Of a DNA stretch of 64,000 bases, positions 8,052-16,107 are shown piece after piece (positions within the stretch are counted from its first letter, which is position 1; each line of letters opens with the position of its first letter). The notes under the pieces were generated by a model, which saw only the letters and a list, made by a program, of their open reading frames with translations, was not told the DNA's origin and searched no databases. The translations under genes were made by a program, and so were the position numbers. Source of the DNA: Pseudonocardia parietis (GTDB lineage: Bacteria > Actinomycetota > Actinomycetes > Mycobacteriales > Pseudonocardiaceae). The DNA lies in NCBI RefSeq assembly GCF_017876315.1, contig NZ_JAGINU010000001.1, forward strand, positions 930,001 to 994,000, written 5' to 3'.

Positions 8052-9514
8052 CCCGACCCGACCTGATCATTCGCGACGTCCGCGTCGTCCGTCCCGGCGG
8101 CGCGGAGCCCGTCGCCGCCGACATCGCCGTCACCGACGGTGTCGTCTCCGAGGTCGGCGCCGGCCTGGCCGCTCCCGAGGGCACCGAGGTGCACGAGGGA
8201 CGCGGCCGGCTGGCCTTCCCGGGCGTCGTCGACGCCCACCAGCACTGGGGCATCTACAACGAGCTGTCCGAGGACACCGCTCTCGAGAGCCGGGCGTGCG
8301 CGCAGGGCGGTGTGACCACCTCGCTGACCTACATGCGGACCGGTCAGTACTACCTCAACCGCGGCGGCCCCTACTCCGAGGTGTTCCCGGAGGTGCTCGC
8401 CGCCTCCGAGGGCCGGTCCTACGTGGACTACGCGTTCCACCTGGCGCCGATGCAGTCGTCGCACATCGACGAGATCCCGGCCCTGGTCCGGGAGCACGGC
8501 GTGACGTCGTTCAAGATCTTCATGTTCTACGGGAGCCACGGCCTGCACGGCCGCTCGACCGACCAGAGCGACTTCCTGATGATCCCGCAGGGCGAGCGCT
8601 ACGACATCGCGCACTTCGAGTTCGTGATGCGCGGGATCCAGGCCGCCCGGGAGGCGAACCCCGAGATCGCCGACCAGATCTCGCTGTCGCTGCACTGCGA
8701 GACCGCCGAGATCATGACCGCCTACACCCGGCTGGTCGAGGAGGAGGGCACGCTGTCCGGCCTGGAGGCCTACAGCGCCTCGCGCCCGCCGCACTCCGAG
8801 GGTCTCGCCGTGACCATCGCGTCCTACCTGGCGCACGAGACCGGGCTGCCGACGATCAACCTGCTGCACCTGTCGTCGGCGAAGGCGATGGAGGCGGCCA
8901 TGCTGATGGCGAAGACCTTCCCGCACGTCGACTTCCGCCGCGAGGTCACCATCGGGCACCTGCTCGCCGACGTCACCACCGCCGACGGGGTCGGCGGCAA
9001 GGTCAACCCGCCGCTGCGCCCGCGGGCCGACGTGGAGAAGCTGTGGGAGCACGTGCTCGCCGGCGACGTCAGCTGGGTCGTTTCCGACCACGCGTGCTGC
9101 AAGGAGGAGAAGAAGTTCGGCGACGACGCCGACGACGTCTTCGCCGCGAAGTCCGGCTTCGGCGGCGCCGAGTACCTGCTGGCCGGTCTGGTCGGTGAGG
9201 GCCGCAAGCGCGGGCTGTCGTACTCGACGGTGGCGGAGCTCGTCTCCACCAACCCGGCCCAGCGGCTCGGGCTGCCGACCAAGGGCGACATCGCGCCCGG
9301 GTTCGACGCCGACATCGTGCTGGTCGACCCGGACCGCTCCTTCGTCGTCGATCCCGCCCTGTCGGAGTCCACCCAGGAGTACACCCCGTTCCGCGGGATG
9401 GAGATCGGCGCGACGGTCGAGACCACGTTCCTGCGCGGGCGGCCCGTGTTCGACGACGGCAAGATCGTCGGCGAGCCGCGCGGCCGGTACCTGCACCGGC
9501 CGACCGGCCGCTGA
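8048..9514 (+). CDS. Dihydropyrimidinase/hydantoinase-type amidohydrolase
   Basis: A 488-residue amidohydrolase with the complete binuclear metal set of the D-hydantoinase/dihydroorotase branch. His64 and His66 are in DAHQHW, Lys156 (the carboxylatable lysine) is in TSFKIF, His216 is in SLHCE, His274 is in LLHLSS, and Asp347 is in VSDHAC. The family opens cyclic amides or imides. It is translationally coupled to the FAD oxidoreductase (ATGA overlap). Together with the cyclase gene on the other arm, the island has two candidate ring-opening hydrolases, suggesting a cyclic imide, hydantoin or N-heterocycle substrate. The true substrate is unknown. Confidence 0.88.
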   Translation: MTRPDLIIRDVRVVRPGGAEPVAADIAVTDGVVSEVGAGLAAPEGTEVHEGRGRLAFPGVVDAHQHWGIYNELSEDTALESRACAQGGVTTSLTYMRTGQYYLNRGGPYSEVFPEVLAASEGRSYVDYAFHLAPMQSSHIDEIPALVREHGVTSFKIFMFYGSHGLHGRSTDQSDFLMIPQGERYDIAHFEFVMRGIQAAREANPEIADQISLSLHCETAEIMTAYTRLVEEEGTLSGLEAYSASRPPHSEGLAVTIASYLAHETGLPTINLLHLSSAKAMEAAMLMAKTFPHVDFRREVTIGHLLADVTTADGVGGKVNPPLRPRADVEKLWEHVLAGDVSWVVSDHACCKEEKKFGDDADDVFAAKSGFGGAEYLLAGLVGEGRKRGLSYSTVAELVSTNPAQRLGLPTKGDIAPGFDADIVLVDPDRSFVVDPALSESTQEYTPFRGMEIGATVETTFLRGRPVFDDGKIVGEPRGRYLHRPTGR

Positions 9515-9557
9515 ACCTGCCGGGCGGGTCGAGCGGGTGGCGGGGCAGGCTGGTGCC

Positions 9558-10520
9558 ATGTCCCACCCCGCCTCCCGGCTCGGCCTCGGCCTGGCAGCGA
9601 TCGCCCGCCCCGCGTACATCACCTCCGGCCGCGCGTCCGACCTCGGCGCGGACCGCGACGTCGCCACGCTGCGCGCCCGCACCCGCGCGTTGCTCGACGC
9701 CGGCCGCGCGGCGGGCATCCGCTACCTCGACGTCGCGCGGTCCTACGGCCGCGGCGAGGAGTTCCTGGCCGGCTGGCTGGACGACCACCCGGAGATCGAC
9801 GACGTCGAGATCGGGTCCAAGTGGGGCTACCGCTACGTGGGCGGCTGGCGGATGGACGCCGAGAAGCACGAGATCAAGGACCACTCGCTCGACGCGTTCA
9901 CCGAGCAGTACGCGCAGAGCCGGGAGCTGCTCGGTGACCGGCTCGGCATCTACCACGTGCACTCCGCCACCGTGGACACCGGCGTGCTCGACGACGCCCG
10001 CGTGCACCGGGCGATGACCCACCTGCGCGACGCCGGGATCCGGGTCGGCATCTCCACCTCCGGTCCGGCACAGGCCGACGCGATCCGTCGCGCCCTCGAC
10101 GTCCGGGTCGACGGTGCGCCGCTGTTCACCTCGTTCCAGTCCACCTGGAACCCGCTGGAGCCCTCGGCCGGGCCGGCGCTCGCCGAGGCCGCGGACGCGG
10201 GCGCCCGGGTGATCCTCAAGGAGGTCTTCGCGAACGGCAGGCTCGCTCCCGGCGGCGACGACGGCACCCCCGGTGCCCGGGCCGCCGCGGCACTGGCCGA
10301 GCGGCTCGGGCTGGGGCCGGACCAGGTCGCCGTCGCCGCCGCGCTGGCCAACCCGTGGGCGTGGCGGGTGCTGCTCGGGCCGGTGTCGACGGCCCAGCTG
10401 GAGTCCAACACCGCGGCCGCGGAGCTGACCCTCCCGTCCGGTGTGGACGACGAGCTGGCCGATCTCGCGGAGCAGCCGCAGCAGTACTGGGCGACCCGGT
10501 CGGCGCGGGCCTGGGCCTGA
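9558..10520 (+). CDS. Aldo/keto reductase
   Basis: A 320-residue (alpha/beta)8 NADPH-dependent reductase. The catalytic tetrad can be placed: Asp58 and Tyr63 in YLDVARSYG, Lys88 in GSKWG, and His133 or His135 in IYHVHS. It starts 43 bp after the hydrolase. The ATG is 6 nt after CAGGCT, a typical leaderless -10 spacing, so it may have its own promoter as well as readthrough. It probably reduces an aldehyde or ketone made in, or unrelated to, the island pathway. It ends 12 bp before the convergent GlxA-type gene, with no hairpin between them. Confidence 0.85.
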   Translation: MSHPASRLGLGLAAIARPAYITSGRASDLGADRDVATLRARTRALLDAGRAAGIRYLDVARSYGRGEEFLAGWLDDHPEIDDVEIGSKWGYRYVGGWRMDAEKHEIKDHSLDAFTEQYAQSRELLGDRLGIYHVHSATVDTGVLDDARVHRAMTHLRDAGIRVGISTSGPAQADAIRRALDVRVDGAPLFTSFQSTWNPLEPSAGPALAEAADAGARVILKEVFANGRLAPGGDDGTPGARAAAALAERLGLGPDQVAVAAALANPWAWRVLLGPVSTAQLESNTAAAELTLPSGVDDELADLAEQPQQYWATRSARAWA

Positions 10521-10532
10521 CCGGGCGCGCGG

Positions 10533-11492
10533 TCAGCGGCGCTGCGTCGCCCGGAACCGGGACGGCGACATGCCGTAGCGGTCCCCGAACGCCGCCCGCA
10601 GTGTCTCGCCCGACCCGAGTCCCGACCGTCGCGCGACCAGGGACAACGGCAGGTCGGTGGTGCTCAGCAGCTGGGCGGCGGCCTCGACCCGGATCCGCCG
10701 CACCACCCGGGCCGGGGTGTCCCCCAGCTCGGCGGCGAACAGCCGGGTCAGGTGCCGGGTGCTCACCCCGGCACGGGCGGCGAGCGCTCCGGTGCCGAGA
10801 TCGGCGTCCGGGTGCGCGGTGGCGTGGTCGACGGCCGCGCGGACCAGCGCGTCGTCCGGGTGCGGCACCGAGGTGAACATGCTCGCCTGGGCCTGGTCAC
10901 CCGGTCGCTGCAGATAGGTGACCAGCTCCCGGGACACCCGCCGCGCCAGCTCGGGCCCGTGGTCCTCCTCGACGAACGACAGCGTCAGGTCCAGTGCCGA
11001 GGTGACGCCGCCGGAGGTGGCGACGTCGCCGTCGCGCAGGAAGATCGGATCGGGGTCCACGGTGACCCGGGGGAACCGGGCGGCGAGCTCCGCGGCGAAG
11101 CGCCAGTGCGTGGTCGCGGTCCGCCCGTCGAGCAGCCCGGCCGCCGCGAGCAGGGTGGCGCCGGTGCAGACGCTCGCGGTCCGCCGGGCGGTGGCGGCGA
11201 TCCGGCGCAGCTGCTGCAGACCCGCCCGGTCCGCAGCCGCGGACCGGTGCCCGGTACCCCCGGCGACGACGACGGTGTCCACCGGTGCGTCCCAGTCCGT
11301 CAGCCGGGAGCGGACGACCAGCTCGACGCCGCCGTCGCAGGGCACCACCGGCCCGGCGAGCGCGGCGAGGGACACCCGGTACGGCGGCTGAGCCCGGTGC
11401 TGGTTCGCCATGGCGAGCGTGCTGGTCACCGAGGTGACGTCCAGCGGCTCGACGCCCTCGTAGACGACGACCAGCACCGCACGCTCCCGCAC
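10533..11492 (-). CDS. GlxA-type transcriptional regulator (DJ-1/PfpI + AraC)
   Basis: A 319-residue regulator with an N-terminal DJ-1/PfpI-like amidotransferase fold and a C-terminal AraC DNA-binding domain. Recognisable are VCTGATLLAAAGLLDGR and ATTHW near residues 115-135 and the double helix-turn-helix of the last 100 residues (LAARAGVSTRHLTRLF, then GMSPSRFR). The start is taken as GTG at 11492 (VRERAVLVVV), which begins the first family strand; a start a few codons upstream is possible. It is convergent with the aldo/keto reductase and divergent from a membrane gene. Members of this group often control nitrogen-compound or aldehyde responses; the target here is unknown. Confidence 0.87.
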   Translation of the reverse strand: MRERAVLVVVYEGVEPLDVTSVTSTLAMANQHRAQPPYRVSLAALAGPVVPCDGGVELVVRSRLTDWDAPVDTVVVAGGTGHRSAAADRAGLQQLRRIAATARRTASVCTGATLLAAAGLLDGRTATTHWRFAAELAARFPRVTVDPDPIFLRDGDVATSGGVTSALDLTLSFVEEDHGPELARRVSRELVTYLQRPGDQAQASMFTSVPHPDDALVRAAVDHATAHPDADLGTGALAARAGVSTRHLTRLFAAELGDTPARVVRRIRVEAAAQLLSTTDLPLSLVARRSGLGSGETLRAAFGDRYGMSPSRFRATQRR

Positions 11493-11615
11493 GGTGCGCA
11501 GGGTAGGTCCTTCCGGACCGGAACCCCAGCGATCCGGACGCGATCGGCCTGCACAGCCCGCCGGCATGCCCCGGTGCGGTACCCCTGCGGGGTATCCGAT
11601 CCGAGGAGGTCCGCC

Positions 11616-12176
11616 ATGGCCGGCATCGCCGTACCCGACCGCCGTCCGCTCGCCCGGCGGGTGCTGGAGCGCTGGCCCGCGGTGGCCGGTGCCGGCGTCG
11701 CCGTGCTGAGCGCGTCCACCGGGGACGGGGCCGCGCCGGTCCTGGTCGCCGCCGGCTTCGTCTACCTCGGCGCGGCCGCGCTGCGCCGTCGCACCGCGGC
11801 CTGGCCACTGTTCTGGGCGAGCTTCGTGCTGATCGCCGCGGCCCGGTTCGTCCCGGGGCTCGACGCGGTCTGGTCCCTGCTCGCGGTCGCGGCGGTGCTC
11901 GCCGTCGCCGGCCTGCTCGGGGGTGCGGCGCGTCCGGTGACAGGCCTTCCGGTGCAGGCGGCGGCGCTGCTGGTCGTCGGTGCGGCCGCGGTGGCCGCAG
12001 CCTCGGCGTCCCCGCAGGTCGCCGCGTTGCTGGTCGCCGCGGGGCTGTTCGGTCACGCGGGCTGGGACCTCTGGCACCACCGCACCGGCCGCGTCGTCTC
12101 CCGCTCGCTCGCCGAGTTCTGCGGGGTGCTGGACGCGCTCCTCGCGGTCCTCGTGCTGTGGGTGACCTTCGGGTGA
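11616..12176 (+). CDS. Small integral membrane protein
   Basis: A 186-residue protein, not assigned to a named family. It has about six hydrophobic segments rich in Ala, Leu and Val, separated by short Arg-containing loops. A conserved-looking GHAGWDLWHHRTGRVVSRS lies before the last helix. The start is secure: a GAGGAGGT site lies 5 nt before the ATG. It is transcribed away from the GlxA-type regulator across 123 bp, so that regulator could control it. Function is not known. Confidence 0.8.
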   Translation: MAGIAVPDRRPLARRVLERWPAVAGAGVAVLSASTGDGAAPVLVAAGFVYLGAAALRRRTAAWPLFWASFVLIAAARFVPGLDAVWSLLAVAAVLAVAGLLGGAARPVTGLPVQAAALLVVGAAAVAAASASPQVAALLVAAGLFGHAGWDLWHHRTGRVVSRSLAEFCGVLDALLAVLVLWVTFG

Positions 12177-12375
12177 CCCTCGTGCATTCGGGTGATATCG
12201 GGTGCACCACCGGGCGCGGTCCGTTCCCCCATCGGTAGGCGCTCGTTTACCTTCCAGCCACCTGACGGCCGACGACCCGACGCCCACCCCTAGCCTCTGT
12301 GTTGCCGAACAGCGCGGAACCGCGGGGGACGCGGCCGAGCGGATCGATGAGCCGGCTGCGCAGAAGGAGGGGGAC

Positions 12376-13224
12376 ATGACCGCCCAGCACCACCTGGACC
12401 GGCAGCAGTCACGCAGCGCGGACGACGATCCCGCGACCGAGGTGATACCGCGCGTCGAGCAGTCGGAGCCGCCGTCCGCGGCCGCCCCGGCGCCGGTCGA
12501 GCCGTCGCCCGAACCCGAGGTGCCGGCCGGCGCGCCGCACCTGGCACTGCTGCGCCCCTCGAGCGTCGTGAAGGTCGCGGGCGGGTTGACCGCGGTCCTC
12601 GTGCTCGCGCACTTCGCCGCCGCCGTCTACGGCATCGGCCGGCCCGGCTTCGAGATCCCGGCGGCGATCCGCCTCGGCAACGAGCTCAACATCTCGACCT
12701 GGCTCAGCTCGGCGATGCACCTGACGAACGCGGCGATCCTCGCACTGATCGCGGCGAACTCGGTCCGCCGCGAGCGGTGGAAGTGGATCCTGCTCAGCGT
12801 CGCCTGCGCGGTGGTGGGCATGGACGAGACCGCCGCCAACCACGAGCACGTCGGCTGGATCATCCACACCACGTTCGGCACGAGCGGCTTCCTGACCTAC
12901 GCCTGGATCATCCCGGCGGGGATCGCGGTGGCCGTGGTCGCCGCGCTCTGCCTCCCGATGATCCTGCGTCGCCCCGGCGCCTACATCGTCGTCGCCGGTG
13001 CCGCGATGTTCGTGCTCGGCGCGGTCGGGCTCGAGTCGATCGGTGGCGCGGTCTTCGAGCAGAACGGCGGCGACGTGAACGCCTTCGGCTACAGCGCGCT
13101 CGCCGGCACCGAGGAGTCCTTCGAGATGATCGGTCTGGTCATCGCGATGGCCGGGCTGATGCGGATGGCGGGCGGCAGCGGCCTGCGGATCGCGGGCACG
13201 AGCTTCGTCGACCGCTCCCGCTGA
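12376..13224 (+). CDS. Multi-pass membrane protein with Pro/Glu-rich N terminus
   Basis: A 282-residue protein with a hydrophilic, Pro/Ala/Glu-rich cytoplasmic head of about 60 residues, then roughly six membrane helices. The segment MDETAANHEHVGW between helices 3 and 4 has several possible ligand residues (Asp, Glu, two His). AAGGAGGGGG precedes the ATG closely. It is not recognised as a named family, although similar proteins of unknown function are common in actinobacteria. It stands alone, ending at a strong bidirectional terminator. Confidence 0.78.
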   Translation: MTAQHHLDRQQSRSADDDPATEVIPRVEQSEPPSAAAPAPVEPSPEPEVPAGAPHLALLRPSSVVKVAGGLTAVLVLAHFAAAVYGIGRPGFEIPAAIRLGNELNISTWLSSAMHLTNAAILALIAANSVRRERWKWILLSVACAVVGMDETAANHEHVGWIIHTTFGTSGFLTYAWIIPAGIAVAVVAALCLPMILRRPGAYIVVAGAAMFVLGAVGLESIGGAVFEQNGGDVNAFGYSALAGTEESFEMIGLVIAMAGLMRMAGGSGLRIAGTSFVDRSR

Positions 13225-13273
13225 GGGTTCGACCGGGCCGGGTCACCTGAGGGTCCGACCGGGCCGGGTCACC
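13222..13273 (+). repeat. Tandem duplication, 26 bp x 2
   Basis: Two adjacent 26-bp copies (13222-13247 and 13248-13273), each starting TGAGGGT and ending GGGTCACC, differing at one base. The first copy carries the stop codon of the membrane protein. The second supplies the left arm of the terminator hairpin. Confidence 0.8.
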
Positions 13274-13284
13274 GGACCCGGCCC
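13261..13284. terminator. Bidirectional terminator hairpin
   Basis: Perfect 10-bp stem GGGCCGGGTC / GACCCGGCCC with a 4-nt ACCG loop, between two convergent gene ends. No U tract is seen, as is usual in high-GC actinobacteria. It overlaps the stop of the leftward 80-residue gene. Confidence 0.75.
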
Positions 13285-13511
13285 CGGTCGCGGCCGCGCC
13301 CGGTCAGGCCGGAGCGCTCCGCCAGCTCGGTGATGTCCAGGCCGCCGTCCACCCACCGGCCGACGACCAGCCCGATCGCGCCGAGGACCAGGGCGACGAG
13401 GAAGCCGCCGAAACCGCCCGCCACTCCGGCGATGCCGAGCAGGAGCCCGGCGAGCAGGCCGATCTGGGTGTTGTGCGCGGGCATCGAGATCACGTCCTTC
13501 GGTGTGTTCAC
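13269..13511 (-). CDS. Small membrane protein of Asp23 operon
   Basis: An 80-residue protein with two hydrophobic helices (GLLAGLLLGIAGVAGGFGGF and LVALVLGAIGLVVGRW), then a basic tail. It overlaps the Asp23-like gene by 4 bp. Small two-helix membrane proteins of this kind regularly accompany Asp23/Gls24 genes in actinobacteria and firmicutes and may anchor them to the membrane. That role is inference from family context. Confidence 0.75.
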   Translation of the reverse strand: MNTPKDVISMPAHNTQIGLLAGLLLGIAGVAGGFGGFLVALVLGAIGLVVGRWVDGGLDITELAERSGLTGRGRDRGRVR

Positions 13512-13984
13512 GCCACCCGCGACGGGCTGTTGTCGATCGGCTTGGGCTTCGGCTCGTCGTCCCGGTCGTCGTCGTCGCTCGGCAGGTGGACGTCGTCGAC
13601 CGAGATGTTGACCTCGACGACCTCGAGCCCGGTCATCCGCTCCAGGGCGGTGATCACGTTGCGACGCACGGCCTTCGCCAGGTCGGCGATGGAGACCCCG
13701 TACTCCACCACGACGTTGATGTCGACGGCGGCCTGCTTCTCCCCGACCTCGACCGCCACGCCCTGCGAGGCGTTGGTCGTACCGCCCGGGATGCGCTCGC
13801 GCAGGGCGCCGAAGGCGCGGGCGGCGCCGCCGCCGAGCGCGTGGATGCCGTTGACCTCGCGCGCGGCCAGGCCGGCGATCTTGGAGACGACGGCCTCGGC
13901 GATCCGGGTGCTGCCGTGCTCGGACTGCAGGGCGGAGGGCGTGCCGGTGGTGACGGGTGCCTTCGATTCGGTGCTGCTGCTCAT
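13508..13984 (-). CDS. Asp23/Gls24 family envelope stress response protein
   Basis: A 158-residue Asp23-domain protein. The domain spans about residues 25-130: an AVVSKIAGLAAREVNGIHAL start, VEVGEKQAAVDINVVVEYG in the middle, and MTGLEVVEVNISVDDV near the end, all typical of the family. An acidic, Lys-containing tail follows. Family members coat the inner membrane and respond to cell-wall stress. The downstream small membrane protein is translationally coupled and is the likely anchor. No alkaline-shock type promoter could be recognised. Confidence 0.9.
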   Translation of the reverse strand: MSSSTESKAPVTTGTPSALQSEHGSTRIAEAVVSKIAGLAAREVNGIHALGGGAARAFGALRERIPGGTTNASQGVAVEVGEKQAAVDINVVVEYGVSIADLAKAVRRNVITALERMTGLEVVEVNISVDDVHLPSDDDDRDDEPKPKPIDNSPSRVA

Positions 13985-14048
13985 GTGACGTGGGAGGCCT
14001 CGAGCGGGCCGAACCTCACGCCCGAGCCGGTGTGACGATGGTCACAGG

Positions 14049-14522
14049 TCAACGCGGGGGCAGGCCGATCGTCCATCCGGTGACGTCGCGCATCGCGATC
14101 TGCCAGCACGCAGGCTCGACGTAGTTCGGCCCGGCGGCCGCGGTCGGCACGATGAGCGCGTCGGTGAAGTAGATCCACCGGATGTCCTTGACCGGGATGT
14201 CCTTGCCGGGCCGGTCGTCGCCCCGCCCGTCGGCCATGTCGAAGAACATCTGCGTCATCGCGTCGACGGACTCGTTCCGCTCGTGTGCCGCGGTCAGGTG
14301 GCGGAGCTGGTCCCCGAGGCGGCGCAGCCAGAACGCGGGATGCACGGCGTTCCCGAACACGAGCCCGGCCGGGGTGGCGACGGTGAGCGGCACGCTGTTG
14401 CGCTCGTCCCGGTAGGTGACCGACAGCACGGCCTGCAGGTAGCTCGGCGCGCACAGCTCCGGGACCGTCACCACCCGTTGCGCGTCCGCCATCCCGGTGG
14501 GTCCGTCCGCGTCGGCCGCCAT
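14049..14522 (-). CDS. Hypothetical protein, 157 aa
   Basis: Not recognised. It is a soluble protein without signal or membrane segments. The middle has TYRDERNSVPLTVATPAG and GNAVHPAFWLRRLGDQLRHL, and the end has WIYFTDALIVPTAAAG. Codon use is like its neighbours and the ATG at 14522 is the only good start. It lies between the Asp23 pair and a methyltransferase, all leftward, but with 64- and 109-bp gaps it is probably its own unit. Confidence 0.65.
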   Translation of the reverse strand: MAADADGPTGMADAQRVVTVPELCAPSYLQAVLSVTYRDERNSVPLTVATPAGLVFGNAVHPAFWLRRLGDQLRHLTAAHERNESVDAMTQMFFDMADGRGDDRPGKDIPVKDIRWIYFTDALIVPTAAAGPNYVEPACWQIAMRDVTGWTIGLPPR

Positions 14523-14631
14523 GTCCGGTGACGCTAGTCCGGCTTCCCAGGTGCGGACAGGTCCACGTCGCCCTGACGAGAAACCGCCGTGTGGTCTAGT
14601 GCGAGGGCCGCCATCCGGCCGGGACGGGTAC

Positions 14632-15468
14632 TCAGAAGTGCCGGGAGCGCGCCGGGCTGTCGATCTCCGGGCGACGCGGGGCCGGGACGCCGCGGATCTG
14701 CTCGCCGGCTGCCGGGACCGGAGCGACGATCACGTCGAACCGGGCCCCCGCACCGCCCGGGCCGACGCCGTTGCGGTGCTCGTGCACACGGACGTCGTGA
14801 CCACGCGCGACGGCGGCGGCCCGCAGGCCGTCGTGCACCCGGTCGGCGGTGCCGGCCTGGCCGAAGTCGCCGCGGTAGTGGTACGCGAGCAGCGTCCCGC
14901 CCGGGCGCAACCGGTCCAGCAGCGCCGAGATGCCGACCCGCAGCGTGACCGGTTCCCAGTAGTAGAGGACGTCGGTGCAGACGATGAGATCGAACGTGCC
15001 GTCCGGCATCTCGCGCGGCAGCGTGCGCCGGACGAAGGTCCCGGACGGCACCCGGGTCGCGGCCCGCTCGACGGCCGCGGTGCAGATGTCGACGCCCAGC
15101 AGCGCGTCGGTGTGCCCGGCCAGCCGCACGGAGAGATCGCCCTCGCCGCAGCCGACCTCCAGGGTGCGGCTGAAGCGGCGCCCGGCCAGGGCGTCCATGA
15201 CCGTGCCGTACTTCTGCTGCTCGTAGGGGTTCAGCCCGATCCCGTACGGGTCGGGGCGCCGGTAGAGCCGGTCGTGCGTGCCGCGGCCCCAGCCCGGCTG
15301 CCACAGCCAGGTGGCCCGAGCCCAGCGCGGATCGCTCTCCTCGCGCCCCACCCGGGCGAGCGCCCGCAGCGGGGCCGCGGTCGTCCGGATCCCGGCGCTG
15401 ACCGTCAGCCGGGCGGCCCTGCGGGCCAGGTCGGCCATCGACGGCCGGACGGTGCGGGGCTCGGTCAT
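14632..15468 (-). CDS. Class I SAM-dependent methyltransferase, NodS-like
   Basis: A 278-residue methyltransferase. Motif I is LEVGCGEGDLSVRL near residue 95. An acidic residue follows in LLGVDICTAAVERA, and motif IV is FDLIVCTDVLYYW. The layout (an upstream EQQKYGTVMDAL helix, then YYWEP) resembles NodS-type N-methyltransferases and related glycan or natural-product enzymes. The start at 15468 (MTEPRTVRPS) is chosen because the upstream frame is a shadow of other sequence. The substrate is unknown. It stands alone between two leftward genes. Confidence 0.82.
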   Translation of the reverse strand: MTEPRTVRPSMADLARRAARLTVSAGIRTTAAPLRALARVGREESDPRWARATWLWQPGWGRGTHDRLYRRPDPYGIGLNPYEQQKYGTVMDALAGRRFSRTLEVGCGEGDLSVRLAGHTDALLGVDICTAAVERAATRVPSGTFVRRTLPREMPDGTFDLIVCTDVLYYWEPVTLRVGISALLDRLRPGGTLLAYHYRGDFGQAGTADRVHDGLRAAAVARGHDVRVHEHRNGVGPGGAGARFDVIVAPVPAAGEQIRGVPAPRRPEIDSPARSRHF

Positions 15469-15674
15469 CGGGGCTCCGGTCTGGGTGGGGGCGGTGACGA
15501 CCGGTGCATCGCGTCGGAGCCCGCGGTTCGTTACCCCGTTCGACCGAGCAACCCCCGATGCGGTGAACGTGCTCACGGACGGTGAGCGCGACAGGTGCGG
15601 TCCCCGCGCACACGACGACGCCGGTGGTCCGTCCGGGGACGGGCCACCGGCGTCGACGGGCCGGGTGCGACCGG

Positions 15675-15998
15675 CTACTGCGGGGTCACCTCGGCCATCT
15701 CGTTCCAGGCATCGCCGTCGATGTTCTGGAAGTTGATCTTCGGCTTCTCCGAGACCACGGTGGACATGAAGGGGAAGAAGTTCTGCGCGTGCTCGGTGCC
15801 GACGTGGTCCTCGCCGGCCTTGCCGTCGCGGAACACCTCCACGATCACGAACTCGTTCTCCTTCTCGAAGTTCTCGTGGTAGTCGAAGGAGATGTTGCCC
15901 GGCTCCGAGTTGACGTTCTTCTTGTACTCGGAGATCCCGGACAGCCACTCGTCGCGCTTGTCCGGGCGGATCTGCGCCTTCAGGACGATGAGGATCAC
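15675..15998 (-). CDS. Antibiotic biosynthesis monooxygenase (ABM) domain protein
   Basis: A 107-residue single-domain dimeric alpha/beta-barrel protein of the ABM/YgiN-like group. It begins MILIVLKAQIRPDKRDEWL and has NSEPGNISFDYHENFEKENEF and HAQNFFPFMS segments typical of putative quinol or aromatic monooxygenases without cofactors. It is unusually rich in Asn, Lys and Phe for this genome. No biosynthetic genes are adjacent, so a detoxification or quinone role is more likely than antibiotic synthesis. Confidence 0.85.
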   Translation of the reverse strand: MILIVLKAQIRPDKRDEWLSGISEYKKNVNSEPGNISFDYHENFEKENEFVIVEVFRDGKAGEDHVGTEHAQNFFPFMSTVVSEKPKINFQNIDGDAWNEMAEVTPQ

Positions 15999-16107
15999 GT
16001 AGGCCTCCGGTTCATGGTCGTCGCCGATGTCGCCGCGGATCCTTCCACGGGTGGCGGTGGTCCGCGTGTCTCAATCCTGGACGCCGGACGCGGCTACCCT
16101 CGGTCGC

